The notes under the pieces were generated by a model. That model worked only from the letters and a program-made list of their open reading frames with translations. It searched no databases and was not told the DNA's origin. From the NCBI GenBank assembly GCA_029378245.1, contig JARKIF010000232.1, positions 1-46,540 on the forward strand: DNA of 46,540 bases. Reading direction: 5' to 3'. Source of the stretch: Roridomyces roridus. Lineage: Eukaryota > Basidiomycota > Agaricomycetes > Agaricales > Mycenaceae. The position numbers were made by a program, and so were the translations under genes. Below, in pieces: positions 1 through 9,673 of the stretch; the first letter of the stretch is position 1, and each line of letters starts with the position of its first letter.

Positions 1-391
1 ACATATGCGGGTATTGCACCCAACACTGGATGGCCCAGTTATTGACAGAACTTCTTGGGGCGCTCGCGGTTTTGTGAGGAGAGGGGTGGATGTATGACTG
101 TGCTGCTCTAGAATGAGTCTTGTCGTTTATTGGCCCATCTAGCAGGGGTAATTTAGGACCCCGGTTAGGCCGACTGTGGTTGCGCGAAGGCCGCGAGGGG
201 CGCGAGCGAGAGGACGAGGAGGAGGGCATCTGGGGCGCGGGTTTGTTGTTTGGGAGAGAAAAGGGTTTAGAGTAGGAGACAGAAGGGGAATCTGCCAGGC
301 GGGGAAGTTTAGAGGCGGGTGAGGAGGATGTTTGTGGAAAAGATCGTTTTACAGCGGTAGCGGCGGACCTCCTGTACTTCTCCAATGGCAT
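1..391 (-). CDS. 5' part of an unidentified basic, Ser/Pro-rich protein (runs off left edge)
   Basis: Reading leftward from an ATG at 391, the frame stays open for 130 codons to the window edge with no stop. The product starts MPLEKYRRSAATAVKRSF and is rich in Ser, Pro, Arg and Lys, with a stretch of Ser/Arg dipeptides (SSSSSRSRPSRPSR), so this part is probably disordered. I recognise no domain. The start lies 104 bp beyond the HSC20 stop on the same strand. A possible splice donor lies near 22-27, so the last residues before the edge may be intronic. A chance open frame is the main alternative, but 391 bases without a stop and a sensible start favour a real partial gene. Confidence 0.45.
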   Translation of the reverse strand, partial: MPLEKYRRSAATAVKRSFPQTSSSPASKLPRLADSPSVSYSKPFSLPNNKPAPQMPSSSSSRSRPSRPSRNHSRPNRGPKLPLLDGPINDKTHSRAAQSYIHPSPHKTASAPRSSVNNWAIQCWVQYPHM

Positions 392-494
392 GAGTAGGCG
401 ACGCCCGTGTCGGACAGTCAGCCCCAAGCTCATAAAGTCGAGGAAAGCAAGCAAGACGCGAAGGGACACCTAATTATTTTCTCTCGGATCAAAT

Positions 495-1157
495 TTACTC
501 TATTTCTTCACTCTTTACTCGAGCAGCCGCCCCGATGCCCTCCAGATACTTTAGTCGCACGGCGCCCTCCTTGACGCGCCCCCACTCTTCCAGACCCACT
601 GCCTTTTCCAGTTCATTTATCGTCTTTGCAATTTTGCCCGTGTTTTCATCGACCACTTTCGACAGTTCCTCTGCATCCTCGGCCTCGTCGATGCTCTCCC
701 GCACCTGCATAATCTCAGAGATGAACTCTATATTGTCCAACTGTTCGGTCTCCGATATCGGCAGTCCGTTGAGTTCGAGGATGTACTCTGCGCGTTTCAA
801 AGGATCAGCTAGCGACGTGTAGGCCTCGTTAAGACGCGTCGATAGACTCTGCGCAATGTCTTGTTTGTGCTGGAATTATCTAAGTGACACCCCGGAGCAC
901 CAGGCCAAACGCACTTGGCCTTTGGATGCCCATGAATCCGGATGACACACCGCCTGTGCCTGTCGGAAGCGACGCTTCAAGAGGACGGGATCGACGACGA
1001 ACGGGTTGGGGCGGGATGGGAGGTCGAAGAGGTCATGGAATGGAACAGAGGGAGCAACGGGCGATATGGAGCCGCAGTTGTTGCAGGCAGGCAACGGCGT
1101 CGGGAGTGGCCGAGAACAGCCTGTGCAACGCAGTGTGCTTAGTAGACGACGAAACAT
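495..1157 (-). CDS. JAC1: Fe-S cluster co-chaperone HSC20/Jac1 (HscB family J-protein)
   Basis: This mitochondrial J-type co-chaperone passes Fe-S clusters from the scaffold Isu to recipient proteins together with an Hsp70. Exon 1 (1157-915) encodes an N-terminal zinc-type motif with paired cysteines (C11, C14, C25, C28), as in animal HSC20. It is followed by the J domain with the HPD triad at residues 72-74. An intron at 914-870 joins exon 2 (869-495), giving HKQDIAQSLSTRLNEAYTSL followed by LADPLKRAEYIL, a hallmark of the family. The C-terminal part is the helical Isu-binding domain. The product is 205 residues, normal for the family. Saccharomyces Jac1 lacks the cysteine motif, so this resembles the animal form more. 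It starts 54 bp from the divergent DHHC gene and probably shares a promoter with it. Confidence 0.93.
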
Positions 1158-1211
1158 TTATTTGGTTGTCACGCTTTTTTTGTTTCGCAACCGATGTCCT
1201 CTCTATAATCC
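1158..1211. promoter_or_regulatory. 54-bp head-to-head promoter between HSC20 and the DHHC gene
   Basis: The start codons of HSC20 (1157, - strand) and the palmitoyltransferase (1212, + strand) are separated by only 54 bp. Both core promoters and both 5' leaders must fit here or overlap the opposite coding region. The + strand contains a TATA-like CTCTATAATCC at 1201-1211, too close to the + start codon to serve it in the usual way. Confidence 0.5.
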
Positions 1212-2661
1212 ATGCCTCCCTCGTCGTTCAATCCAATCGACACTATTGCACTCCAGTCACCGTCACCCTCTGTCGAATTTTCTCCCAAGATCGGGCCGTC
1301 GTTTGATCCCGAAGCGCCTGCGAAACGATGGTACCACTACATTCCACTCTGTGGTGCGTCCCTTAGCTTGATCTCGTACCGCCATGTCCTCATGCTCTGT
1401 TGCCAGTCGCAGTCCTCTTGATCCTCGCCCCGCACCCATCATGGCTGTTCGTACTCGTTGAGTACCATTACAAGACTCTGCACCGGCCCGTGCTCGTCGC
1501 AGTACATCTACTCGTCACATACACGTTGACGTTTATGATATACTCTGCGCTTATCGTCTGTGTTGCGAGGGATCCAGGGCCAGTGACCTTTGAGGAATCC
1601 GAGGCGGACAAGGGTCGAGATGAGGATGGAGAGGCAGAGGCGTTGATGCCCCACGAGGACTATTCTCAACCGGGAAGGTGGTGTCGCAAGTGCTGGGTCC
1701 GTGCGCTTCCTTTGAGAGTCGCGTTTGCTCACCTATTTTAGGGCCCAAAGCCGGAACGGACACATCACTGCAGGCAAGTCTGTTCAATGGCACTCTGAGA
1801 TTGGAATTCAACTCTTTTTTCTAGTGTGTGCGGCAAGTGTGTTTTGAAGATGGATCACCACTGCCCATGGATGGGTAATAAATGCATCGTTCGTATGCAC
1901 CAAGTGTTCAAGTATGGCTGTTGATGTTGATTCGCAGGGCCACCGGACGTACCCCGCCTTCCTCCATTTCATACTGTGCATAACTCTGCTCGCGACATAC
2001 ATTGCTGTTGTATGTGTAACTGCTCTCTGGCACGCTTTCTCGGACCCACTTCTAATGGTGCAGCTGCTCTCTGCTCCATCCGTCCTAAACACTTACCCTG
2101 GTGCTAGAACGAACTAATGCCCCTCCACGCACTATTCCTGACCTTTTACGCCCTCGTATTTGCTTTGGTCATGGGTTCCTTCTATGGCTACCACATATAC
2201 CTTGTTTTGTAAGAAAGCTAGAGTGTCTTTGGACCACACTAACGACGGAATGGCGCAGAATAAATCAGACGACCATCGAGAACCTCTCGCCGTTCCTGAT
2301 CCTACGACACCTCCCACCGCTGCCCCGCGGGGGACATGACCTGTCTGACCCACCACTGGAACAAGAACTCTCGCGCACGCAGCGTTACCTCGTCAAGGAC
2401 GCGCATGGCTACATCCGGTTGTATGACATCGGGTGGCGAAAGAACGTGCAGCAGGTATTTGGGTGGACACATCCATATGGCTGGGTCGTTCGACTTTGGT
2501 TTGGCGGTGCTGCGTATGTTATCTCCCGGAACATCTTGAGTTAACTCTGATATCTTCGCAGGCCCGGCAATGGACGCGTCTTCCCCAGGAACCCAAAGTC
2601 AGAGCCACTTCTGCAACGGCTTGCTGCGGAGTTGGTTAAAGTGGAAGACAGACATCGATGA
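1212..2661 (+). CDS. DHHC-type protein S-palmitoyltransferase, PFA3-like
   Basis: This is an integral membrane enzyme that attaches palmitate to protein cysteines. The spliced product shows two N-terminal hydrophobic helices, then the cysteine-rich zinc domain with KPERTHHC and the catalytic DHHCPW at about 1850-1870. Next come GHRTYPAF, two further membrane segments, a TTxE-type motif (NQTTIENL, near 2265) and the C-terminal YDIGWRKNVQQVFG block. That block is typical of the fungal PFA3 (vacuolar) and related group. Introns lie at about 1348-1406, 1738-1741, 1774-1824 and several later sites. The one at 1774 begins with GC, not GT. The last exon ends at a TGA at 2659-2661. Assignment to the DHHC family is very firm. 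Which yeast paralogue it matches is less certain. Confidence 0.93.
1774..1824 (+). other. GC-AG intron in the DHHC gene
   Basis: The join needed to give [20 protein letters not shown] runs from CTGCAG|GCAAGT at 1774 to TTTCTAG at 1824. Only this donor keeps the highly conserved zinc-finger frame. The nearby GT (at 1778) puts the downstream exon out of frame. Flanking bases match the strong consensus usually seen around GC donors (AG|GCAAGT). Confidence 0.75.
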
Positions 2662-2693
2662 TTCTTTTACTAAGATTCTGCTTAATAATTTAT

Positions 2694-3172
2694 ATTCTAT
2701 CTAATGCGTATGGCGAAACGTTTTTCGGCACGATTCGCCATATCGCCACGATTCGCCATATCGCCACGTTTCGCCGATATCGCCAGGTTTATTGCCCAGG
2801 TGGCGATTCACACGTGACATCGTGGCATTATATCAAATTTGGTGGCTTTCCTCAACTCCCGGCTGCTCGCCCAACGTCTCTCTCGCTATCATTCATGTAT
2901 TTCGACTTTCGTGGGATGCCCAGTGTCCATATTCACATTCAAATCGATCAAATCGTGTTCATCACTGATCATCAATCATGCCGGTCCTTGATCCGAGACG
3001 TGCCGATGTGCAAAATACCCGAAATTCACATATTTGGAACAAAAAGGTCGAATACGGTTCACTGTTTCGCCACCCCTCAATTTCACGTATCCCCATTTCG
3101 CCAGGTATCGCCACCCTGGCGAAACACGGGCTGGCGATTCATTTCGCCATCGCCAGCAGCATTAATTCTATC
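2694..3172. mobile_element. Non-autonomous DNA transposon (MITE) with 8-bp TSD and TGGCGA arrays
   Basis: A 463-bp element (2702-3164) is flanked by a perfect 8-bp direct repeat ATTCTATC (2694-2701 and 3165-3172). Its ends are imperfect inverted repeats: left TAATGCGTATGGCGAAACG, right (reverse complement) TAATGCTGCTGGCGATGGCG. The hexamer TGGCGA or its complement TCGCCA occurs 14 times, seven near each end and in both orientations, as expected of subterminal transposase-binding sites. It has no believable coding capacity. An 8-bp duplication with dense subterminal repeats suits the hAT or the KDZ (Kyakuja-Dileera-Zisupton) groups. I cannot choose between them. It sits 265 bp upstream of the EGT1 start codon. 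Confidence 0.88.
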
Positions 3173-3436
3173 CTATCGGCAGGCCGCTTACAAAGGCTTA
3201 CAAGCTGATGAATAACGAAGTTGAACGAGTCAACGGCGTACGCGGCCTTGTTGGAGCGCGAATCGCGGTACTAGATCAGACTAGATCACGATTGACGCGG
3301 TGCCGATGTCACACGTTCTTAGGGGCGGCCGCATTTGTTAATCGCGCGCGTGATGTCAGAGCTGCCTTTAAAGGACAACCCCCCGACTACATAATGCATT
3401 CAGAACCCAAGTTCCGCGCTACTACCCCTCCACACC

Positions 3437-6269
3437 ATGCCTACCAGCATAATCAACCTCCAGAACAATGAGAATGGCGGAGACGATTTGCCTGCGCGTG
3501 TCCTCGACGGTCTGCGCGAGTCTACCAAACACCTGCCGACCATGCTACTCTACGACGAGCGCGGATTGAGGTACGTCACCGAGACCACTCCTAGTACCAA
3601 CTAACAAAGGCCAGGCTATACGACGCTATTACCACGCACGTACCCGAATACTACCTCTTCGGCGCGGAGGAAGAGATTCTCATGAATAAAGGCGACCAGA
3701 TTGCCGCTGCTATGCACCAAGGCACTGGAGGTCTGTTCAGCAACGAAGTCGTCCTCGAGCTCGGCGCTGGAGCCCTACGCAAGACCTCCCACATTCTCTC
3801 TGCACTGGCTCGCCTCGTCAAGGAACCGCGCCAGAATGCACCGATCACATATTATGCCCTCGATCTCGAGCAGCGCGAGTTGCAGCGCACTTTGGCTGAG
3901 ATCGGTCGCTCGGATGTCGGCAACGCTTTGCAAGGAAAGGTCGAGACGCGTGGGCTCTGCGCGACTTATGAGCAGGGTCTCAAGTATGCAGAGTCTGGCG
4001 GGTTGCATGGCAATGCCCCAAGGCTCTGCCGGAGCAGTAACATGTCCTCTCCCTTTGATATCGATGACCGTGACCCGTCTCCCATGTCGCGCTCGTCCGC
4101 AAGCGACTCATCCGAGGCAGCTACGTCCCCTCCGTCGACGCCAGAGGACAATGCTCCACCGTTGCATCTCATGTTTTTGGGAAGCTCGTTGGGAAACTTT
4201 ACACGGTCTGGAGGTGCCGATTTTCTGCGCTCTATGCCCCTCCGTCCGGGCTCCGGCGACACCCTTCTCATCGGCATGGACCACGATAATGGCAAGGACT
4301 TGATCGAAGAGGCGTACAACGACCGTCAAGGATATACCAGGAAGTTCATCTTTAATGGCCTCAAGGCTGCTGGTAAGGCCCTTGGCGACGAGTCCTTGTT
4401 TGAAGAGGGAAATTGGGACTATGTCAACGTGGGTTGCTTGCTAGTGGCGTTCTCCCACCTCTGATTTTTTCCCAGAGTTATGACGTTACGCTGCGGCGCC
4501 ACGAAGCCTTTTTCAAGGCAAAGCGAGCTCATAGTATCGTCGTGCCGTCGTCGAAGGAAGAGTTCAGCTTTACGCAGGGGGAGATGGTTAAAATTGAAGA
4601 GTCTTACAAATTCTCTGACGTTGATGCATACACTCTCTTCACCGAAGGCGGCCTTCGGCCCATCCAGCGCTGGACCGACTCGAAGGGACAGTACTCCCTC
4701 TGGCTATTGGAACGCCCGCGATTCATGTTCCCTCTCGTTACCTCGCCTCGCGCGTGCAATGGCGAGGGTGTACTCGTTCCCAAGACGCCCTACTCATCCT
4801 CGCCTTTCGGTGTGCCTGCACCCCAAGACTGGGCGAATCTATGGGCTGCTTGGGACTGCATCACGCGCCATATGATCCCGCATCAGATGCTGATGGAGAA
4901 ACCGATCGACTTGCGACATATCTGCCTGTTCTACTTGGGTCACATCCCTACGTTCCTCGATATTCATGTTCGTTACTTCCCATTATAAAATGCGTATTGC
5001 TGATCTTTTTGGAAAGATTTCTAGGCTGCTTGGGGAGCCGCATACCGAGCCAGAGGCCTTCAAGGACATCTTCGAGCGAGGCATCGATCCTGATGTGGAC
5101 GACCCTAATTCGTGTCATCCGCACTCGGAGGTCCCGAAGACGGAGGCGGAGTGGCCTTGCCTAACAGAGATTCTGGGCTTCCAGGCTCGCGTCAGGGCGC
5201 GCGTGCTGCGGTTGTACGATGATGTTGAGAAGGGCCGCCGAGAGTTGACGCGCAAGATGGGGAGAGTGTTGTTTATGACATTCGAGCATGAGATTATGCA
5301 TGCTGAGACGCTGCTCTACATGTTGCTGCAACGGGCTGGCAACGGGACGCGGCCCCCGCCTGGATTCGCGCCGCCAATGTGGAGCGCCTTGTCCGAGGAG
5401 TGGGACACAGCGGCGACGCCCACCGAATCCACTGTGCTCATTGGACCTACGACTGTCTCACTTGGTCACGACGATACCGAGGCCGAAGATCAAGTCAAGG
5501 GCGACGTGGCCACGCACGAATTTGGGTGGGACAACGAGCACCCGAAGCGCGAGGTGCACGTTCCCGCGTTCCGCATTTCCTGGCGTCCGGTCACCAACGG
5601 GCAGTTTTACGAGTTTTACACGTCGGGTGGGGACCAGCAGGTGCCACTCCCGGCGAGCTGGGTCGAGGTCGACGGCCAGATGCATGTGCGCACACTGTAT
5701 GGCCCTGTGCCGACGAAGATTGCACAGCATTGGCCTGTGTTGACGTCGCACAGCAGCTTGAGCAAGTATGTTGTTATCCAGGGCGGGAGACTGCCGAGTG
5801 AGGCCGAGCTGCGTGCTTTTATGGACAAGTTCGAGGCTGGGTATGCGGGAGGTGCAAACTTGGGATTCAGGAATTGGCATCCCGTGCCGTGAGTGCCGTT
5901 TGTATGACATTTATTCCTGGCTTATCGACGTCAATTTCTCTAGGGCAACGACCGGCCTGGCGCAGAACGGCGGACGGGGCGGGAACGGTGGGGTGTGGGA
6001 GTGGACGTCGACTGTGTTTGACGCTCAGGAGGGATTTGTGCCGTCGGTGCTTTATCCTGGCTACTCTGCAGACTTTTTCGATGGGGTACATCGCGTCGTG
6101 GTGCGTTCTTCGTCTTATCTCAGTTCGCCTTGACTGATTGGACAAGCTTGGTGGGTCGTATGCGACTGTTCCGCGGTTCGCAGAGAGAAGGTCCGTCCGG
6201 AACTGGTACCACCACAAGTACGGGTATGCGTGGATCTCTGGCAGGGTTGTGTACGATGTGGAGAAGTGA
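3437..6269 (+). CDS. EGT1: Ergothioneine biosynthesis protein Egt1 (histidine trimethyltransferase / sulfoxide synthase fusion)
   Basis: This bifunctional enzyme uses S-adenosylmethionine to trimethylate histidine to hercynine, then joins hercynine and cysteine oxidatively to hercynylcysteine sulfoxide. The N-terminal methyltransferase domain is clear: YDERGLRLYDAITTHVPEYY, VVLELGAGALRKT and FLGSSLGNF. The DinB-like domain carries the iron ligands HEIMHAE (HX3HXE) at 5287-5307, and the C-terminal FGE-sulfatase domain has GGNGGVWEWTSTVF and a final NWYHHKYGYAWISGR. Introns at 3571-3614, 4429-4475, 4968-5016, 5889-5943 and 6101-6146 all keep frame and give 863 residues, the usual fungal length. 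The start ATG has a good context (CACACC-ATG). A weak TATA-like TTTAAAGG lies at 3367. All key residues that I can see are present. Confidence 0.97.
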
Positions 6270-6612
6270 ATAACAACGTCCGTGTATTAGTATGAAATGA
6301 TCAAAATGACCTCTTACCTCCCCTTACTGGCGCCATCTCGCGGCTTCTTTCAAAATTCAATGGAGGCGTTGAAAATATCCCTGCCCATCTTTTGGATCAT
6401 TCGCTTGTCGCCATCTTGAAAGCTCCCAGCACCCTCTCAGGCTTCTATTCCCATTCAGCACTCCTTTCCGCCTGCTCGACGCGGGTAAGGCTTCTCTGGA
6501 GATAACGCCATTGACATGCATCATTTCGCGTCCTTCTTTTCATTCAGACTGCGATAGCGGTTCTGGAGCAGTACTTAAAACGGCGCAATGTGCCACACGG
6601 TCTGTAGCAGCG
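6270..6612. other. Intergenic region: EGT1 3' end and permease leader
   Basis: These 343 bp hold no gene that I can support. A likely 5'-UTR intron of the permease runs from GTAAGG at about 6485 to TTCATTCAG at 6547. A 14-codon upstream reading frame (6516-6557) would be removed with that intron. Confidence 0.4.
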
Positions 6613-6656
6613 ATGCCTCTCTTCTCCCGATTCACAAAGGGCCCTGCGAGCGTTGA
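6588..6656 (+). promoter_or_regulatory. Upstream ORF overlapping the permease start codon
   Basis: An ATG at 6588 opens a 22-codon frame that runs through the permease ATG at 6613 in a different frame and stops at TGA 6654-6656. Ribosomes that use it cannot easily reinitiate at the main start, so it would lower permease translation unless bypassed. Whether it is transcribed depends on the transcription start, which I cannot see. Confidence 0.4.
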
Positions 6657-9109
6657 CTCCCCAACTTATCCTGCGGACGTCAAGGAAAAGTATGCCACCG
6701 AGTCCGGTGATGAGGCTAGTGTTGTCCAGGTTGTGGATACAGGCGGTGCGGAGTTGACGTTCGAGGAAGGTGAGCCTGACATTGTATGGTCCATTGTGCT
6801 GCGCTGACGGGAAGTAGATGTTCAAGGAGGAATGGGACGGCATCTGGGCGTGTTCAGCTGCACTATGCTCATGTATGTGCTCCCATACATCTCTCTCCTT
6901 GACTGAACTGGGTTCCCAGTGTCGGTAAAATCATCGGAACGGGAATTTTCTCTACACCAAGTTCCATCCTCGGCTCCGTGGGCTCCGTCGGCGCTTCATT
7001 AATGCTCTGGGTTCTCGGCTTTGCCCTCTCATTCTGCGGTTTGTTCATTTGGCTCGAACTGGGGACCATGATTCCTCGATCTGGTGGAGAGAAGGTCTAC
7101 TTGGAGGCCGCTTACAAAAAGCCCAAATATCTTGTGCGTGCTATGGAAAATCGCTATACTCGAGATATTGATTTAACCTCAGGCAACCATTGTGTTCACC
7201 GTGAATGCAATCGTTTTGGGATTCACCGCTTCAGGGTGTATTGTGAGTTTTCGGTTTCCTCGCAGTGATGTTCTAACATTGCCTAGGTTTTTGCGCAAAA
7301 GTTCGTCGATACCCTTCTACATATGTATTTTGCTGACATGTTACAGCATTCTGATATCGGCAGGACAGCCCGCAGAGCGTTGGGTCGTCCGCGGAATTGC
7401 CATAGGAGGTACATCCACCTCTCGCCAGAGTAGGAAAACAACTTACACTCCGAGCCAGTCATCTGTTTCGTCACTTTACTTCATGGCCTGACGCCCAAAC
7501 TTGGGATCTGGATTATAAACGTGCTGTTTCTGACATTAGAATATCTGCAGAATACTCACCAACCTCCCAGGTCCTCACCATGTTCAAGATTGTGATAGTG
7601 CTCGTGATCGTTATTGCCGGCTGGGTCGTTCTCAGCGGCAAGACCCATATCGAGGACCCTCACAAGAATTTCCGAGATGCATTCGCTGGGAGCTCAAACA
7701 GTAGTAACGACGTATGTACTCCACTCCCCTTCGTGTGCCATACTGATCAACTACTCCTAGTACGCCACGGCGATGTTCAAGGTCTTGTTTGCCTACACGG
7801 GATGGTCCAACGTCAACTACGTCCTCAATGACGTGAAGAACCCCGTGCGGACGCTCAAGATCGCCGCCCCACTCGGTCTGAGTATCTGCGCCGCGCTTTA
7901 CCTCCTTGCCAACATAGCATACTTTGCCGCGGCCTCCAAGACCGAGATCCTCAAAGCATCCACGACTGTCGCCGCGGTGTTCTTCAAGAATGTGTTTGGT
8001 GTCAAGGCAGAGAAGGCGTTATCTGTCTTTGTTGCGCTCAGGTCTGTTTGTACACTCCCTTCTATTCGATGTTCTCATATATTATACGCAGTGCATTGGG
8101 GTGAGTTTTGCATAAAAGCCGCATGCAATCGACTGACTTAGGTATAGAAATGTCATGGCAGCGGTATGTGCGCACCATGGGATCCCAACTGCGCCGGGTT
8201 GACACGGAGTACAGACGTATAGTGCCTCAAAAGTAAACCAAGAGTTGGCAAAGGAAGGCATACCTCTTCCCTTTGGCCCCCGATTCTGGGCGTCAAATTG
8301 GCCCACGGGAAAGTCGCCACTTCCTGGGCTCATCGTTCACCTAATTCCGTCTGTGGGTCCAGGAATGCGCGCTACCCCTGCATTGGTTGACTGGTGTCTA
8401 GATCATTGTTATCATTGGACCTCCGCCGGCAGTGGCGTATCCATTCATCCTTGACCTCGATGGCTATCCTGGGCAGATTATCAACTTGTTCGTCGTGATT
8501 GTGCGTGTGTTCTCCGTCCGTTCTCTCGCAAAGTTTGTAATGCGATTCCACAGGGATTGTTCATACTCAGGTATCGAGAACCACACGCGAAACGTCCTTT
8601 CAAAGGTAGGCGGATAGACCAATACTCATGGCTCTCGCTCAATTTCTGCAGTCTGGCTCCCGTTCGCCGTATTTTTCCTGGCGTCTTGTGTTTTCCGTCG
8701 GTATTTGCCCCGCCCTTTTTTCTGGTCTGACTCTCTCTCAGTGCTAGTTGCCCCATTCTTGCGTCCATCCAACGGAGTCGGCGACTCGCCACCTTTGCCT
8801 TACTACTTGTGGGTCCTTCGGCGCGATTATCATGTGACCGCTCACGGTCACATGTAACGTCTTCTTCGGTCTGACTCTGAATTCTTATGCAGGTACTGCC
8901 TGGTTGGCATCGCTGTCATGGCCTTTGGCGTTCTCTACTGGGCGGTATGGTGGGTAATACTCCCGCGCATCTTCGGATACACCTTGGAACCCAAGAAGGT
9001 GCAGCTCGAGGATGGCACGTACGTTACGGTGGTATGTTGCTCAATCCTACTTCCTGTGCCTGAATCTGAAGATACTGTTCAACAGTTTTCACGGCAAAAG
9101 AATTCATAG
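6613..9109 (+). CDS. LAT/APC-family amino acid permease, high-affinity methionine permease-like (MUP1-like)
   Basis: This is a plasma-membrane amino acid transporter of the APC superfamily with about twelve membrane segments. After a hydrophilic N-terminus (MPLFSRFTKGPASVDSP), the first helix carries IVGKIIGTGIFSTPSSIL, the unwound-helix GTGIF substrate signature. It is followed by FIWLELGTMIPRSGGEKVYL and later FAYTGWSNVNYVLNDVKNPV, a hallmark of the fungal methionine permease group. C-terminal helices end with YWAVWWVILPRIFGYTLEP. Ten or so short introns are needed. The last joins ...YVTV to FSRQKNS and a stop at 9107-9109. Family assignment is firm. Methionine as substrate is inferred from subfamily resemblance. 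It lies 343 bp downstream of EGT1 in the same direction. Confidence 0.86.
8831..8854. repeat. Perfect 10-bp inverted repeat inside a permease intron
   Basis: CATGTGACCG and CGGTCACATG flank the four bases CTCA. The repeat lies within the intron that separates ...PPLPYYL from YCLVGIAV. It would form a stable stem-loop in RNA, and as DNA it is a symmetric site containing E-box-like CATGTG/CACATG cores. Confidence 0.6.
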
Positions 9110-9153
9110 TTTTAACGAAATACGCATGTATGAATGACTGTACGCCCCTTATA

Positions 9154-9500
9154 CTACTCGCATTCAGCACGATCCTCGCCGTAGAACGAGTCCTCAGAGA
9201 GGCTACCAAAGATCAATGAAAGATCTATGGAATGGATTCGATATTGCCCCGATGCATCCACCTGCGCAGTCCACATGCACACTGATTGTGTGCCTGCGTC
9301 CTCCCGCGCAAGGGCGCCCATGAACAACTCCAAAAGGTTCATTTCCCTTTTAGATTGCTCGATGGTGAGGCTGTGTGGAGCTGACGATAAGGACGTTCAG
9401 GGGCCTCCAGATATGCATTGTCGGAAAAGACAAGGGCATGGACATGTCAAAAGAGGTGCCAAGAGTCGATTATTCTGGCCTCGTTGTCCATGTCGTGTTA
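9154..9500 (-). CDS. Possible fragment or 3' exons of an unidentified gene
   Basis: A - strand frame ending at 9154 encodes an acidic segment with MNLLELFMGALAREDAG and a tail of LSLIFGSLSEDSFYGEDRAE. It can be extended upstream to about 9380 with APHSLTIEQSKRE before an in-frame stop. Further upstream another frame reads HVHALVFSDNAYLEAPERPY. The composition looks protein-like, but I cannot join these pieces into one gene with a start codon. It may be a small gene, a relic, or chance. It is convergent with the permease, which stops 44 bp away. Confidence 0.22.
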
Positions 9501-9673
9501 CCAATTTAATTAGGGACGACAGCCACGGCGCTCCTTGAGAGGGGTTCAATACCCTCAGCTTTGAGGCGATCGGACGCGGCGATGTCGGAACCTGTCAAAT
9601 CATGGAATTGGTTATCAACCCAAGGCTCTTGTGTTTTACGGCCTTTTCCAGCCCGTTTTACTTACACTCCCTC

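Noticed and set aside
2711..3155. CRISPR-like array of TCGCCA/TGGCGA repeats
   Set aside because: Units are hexamers in both orientations at irregular spacing inside a transposon with a target duplication, in a eukaryote.
2658..3215. 185-codon + strand frame across the MITE
   Set aside because: It lies over a transposon with inverted repeats, starts next to the DHHC stop and has no recognisable protein features.
3437..9109. A secondary-metabolite gene cluster around EGT1
   Set aside because: Neighbours are housekeeping genes. There is no PKS, NRPS, terpene or P450 gene in the window.
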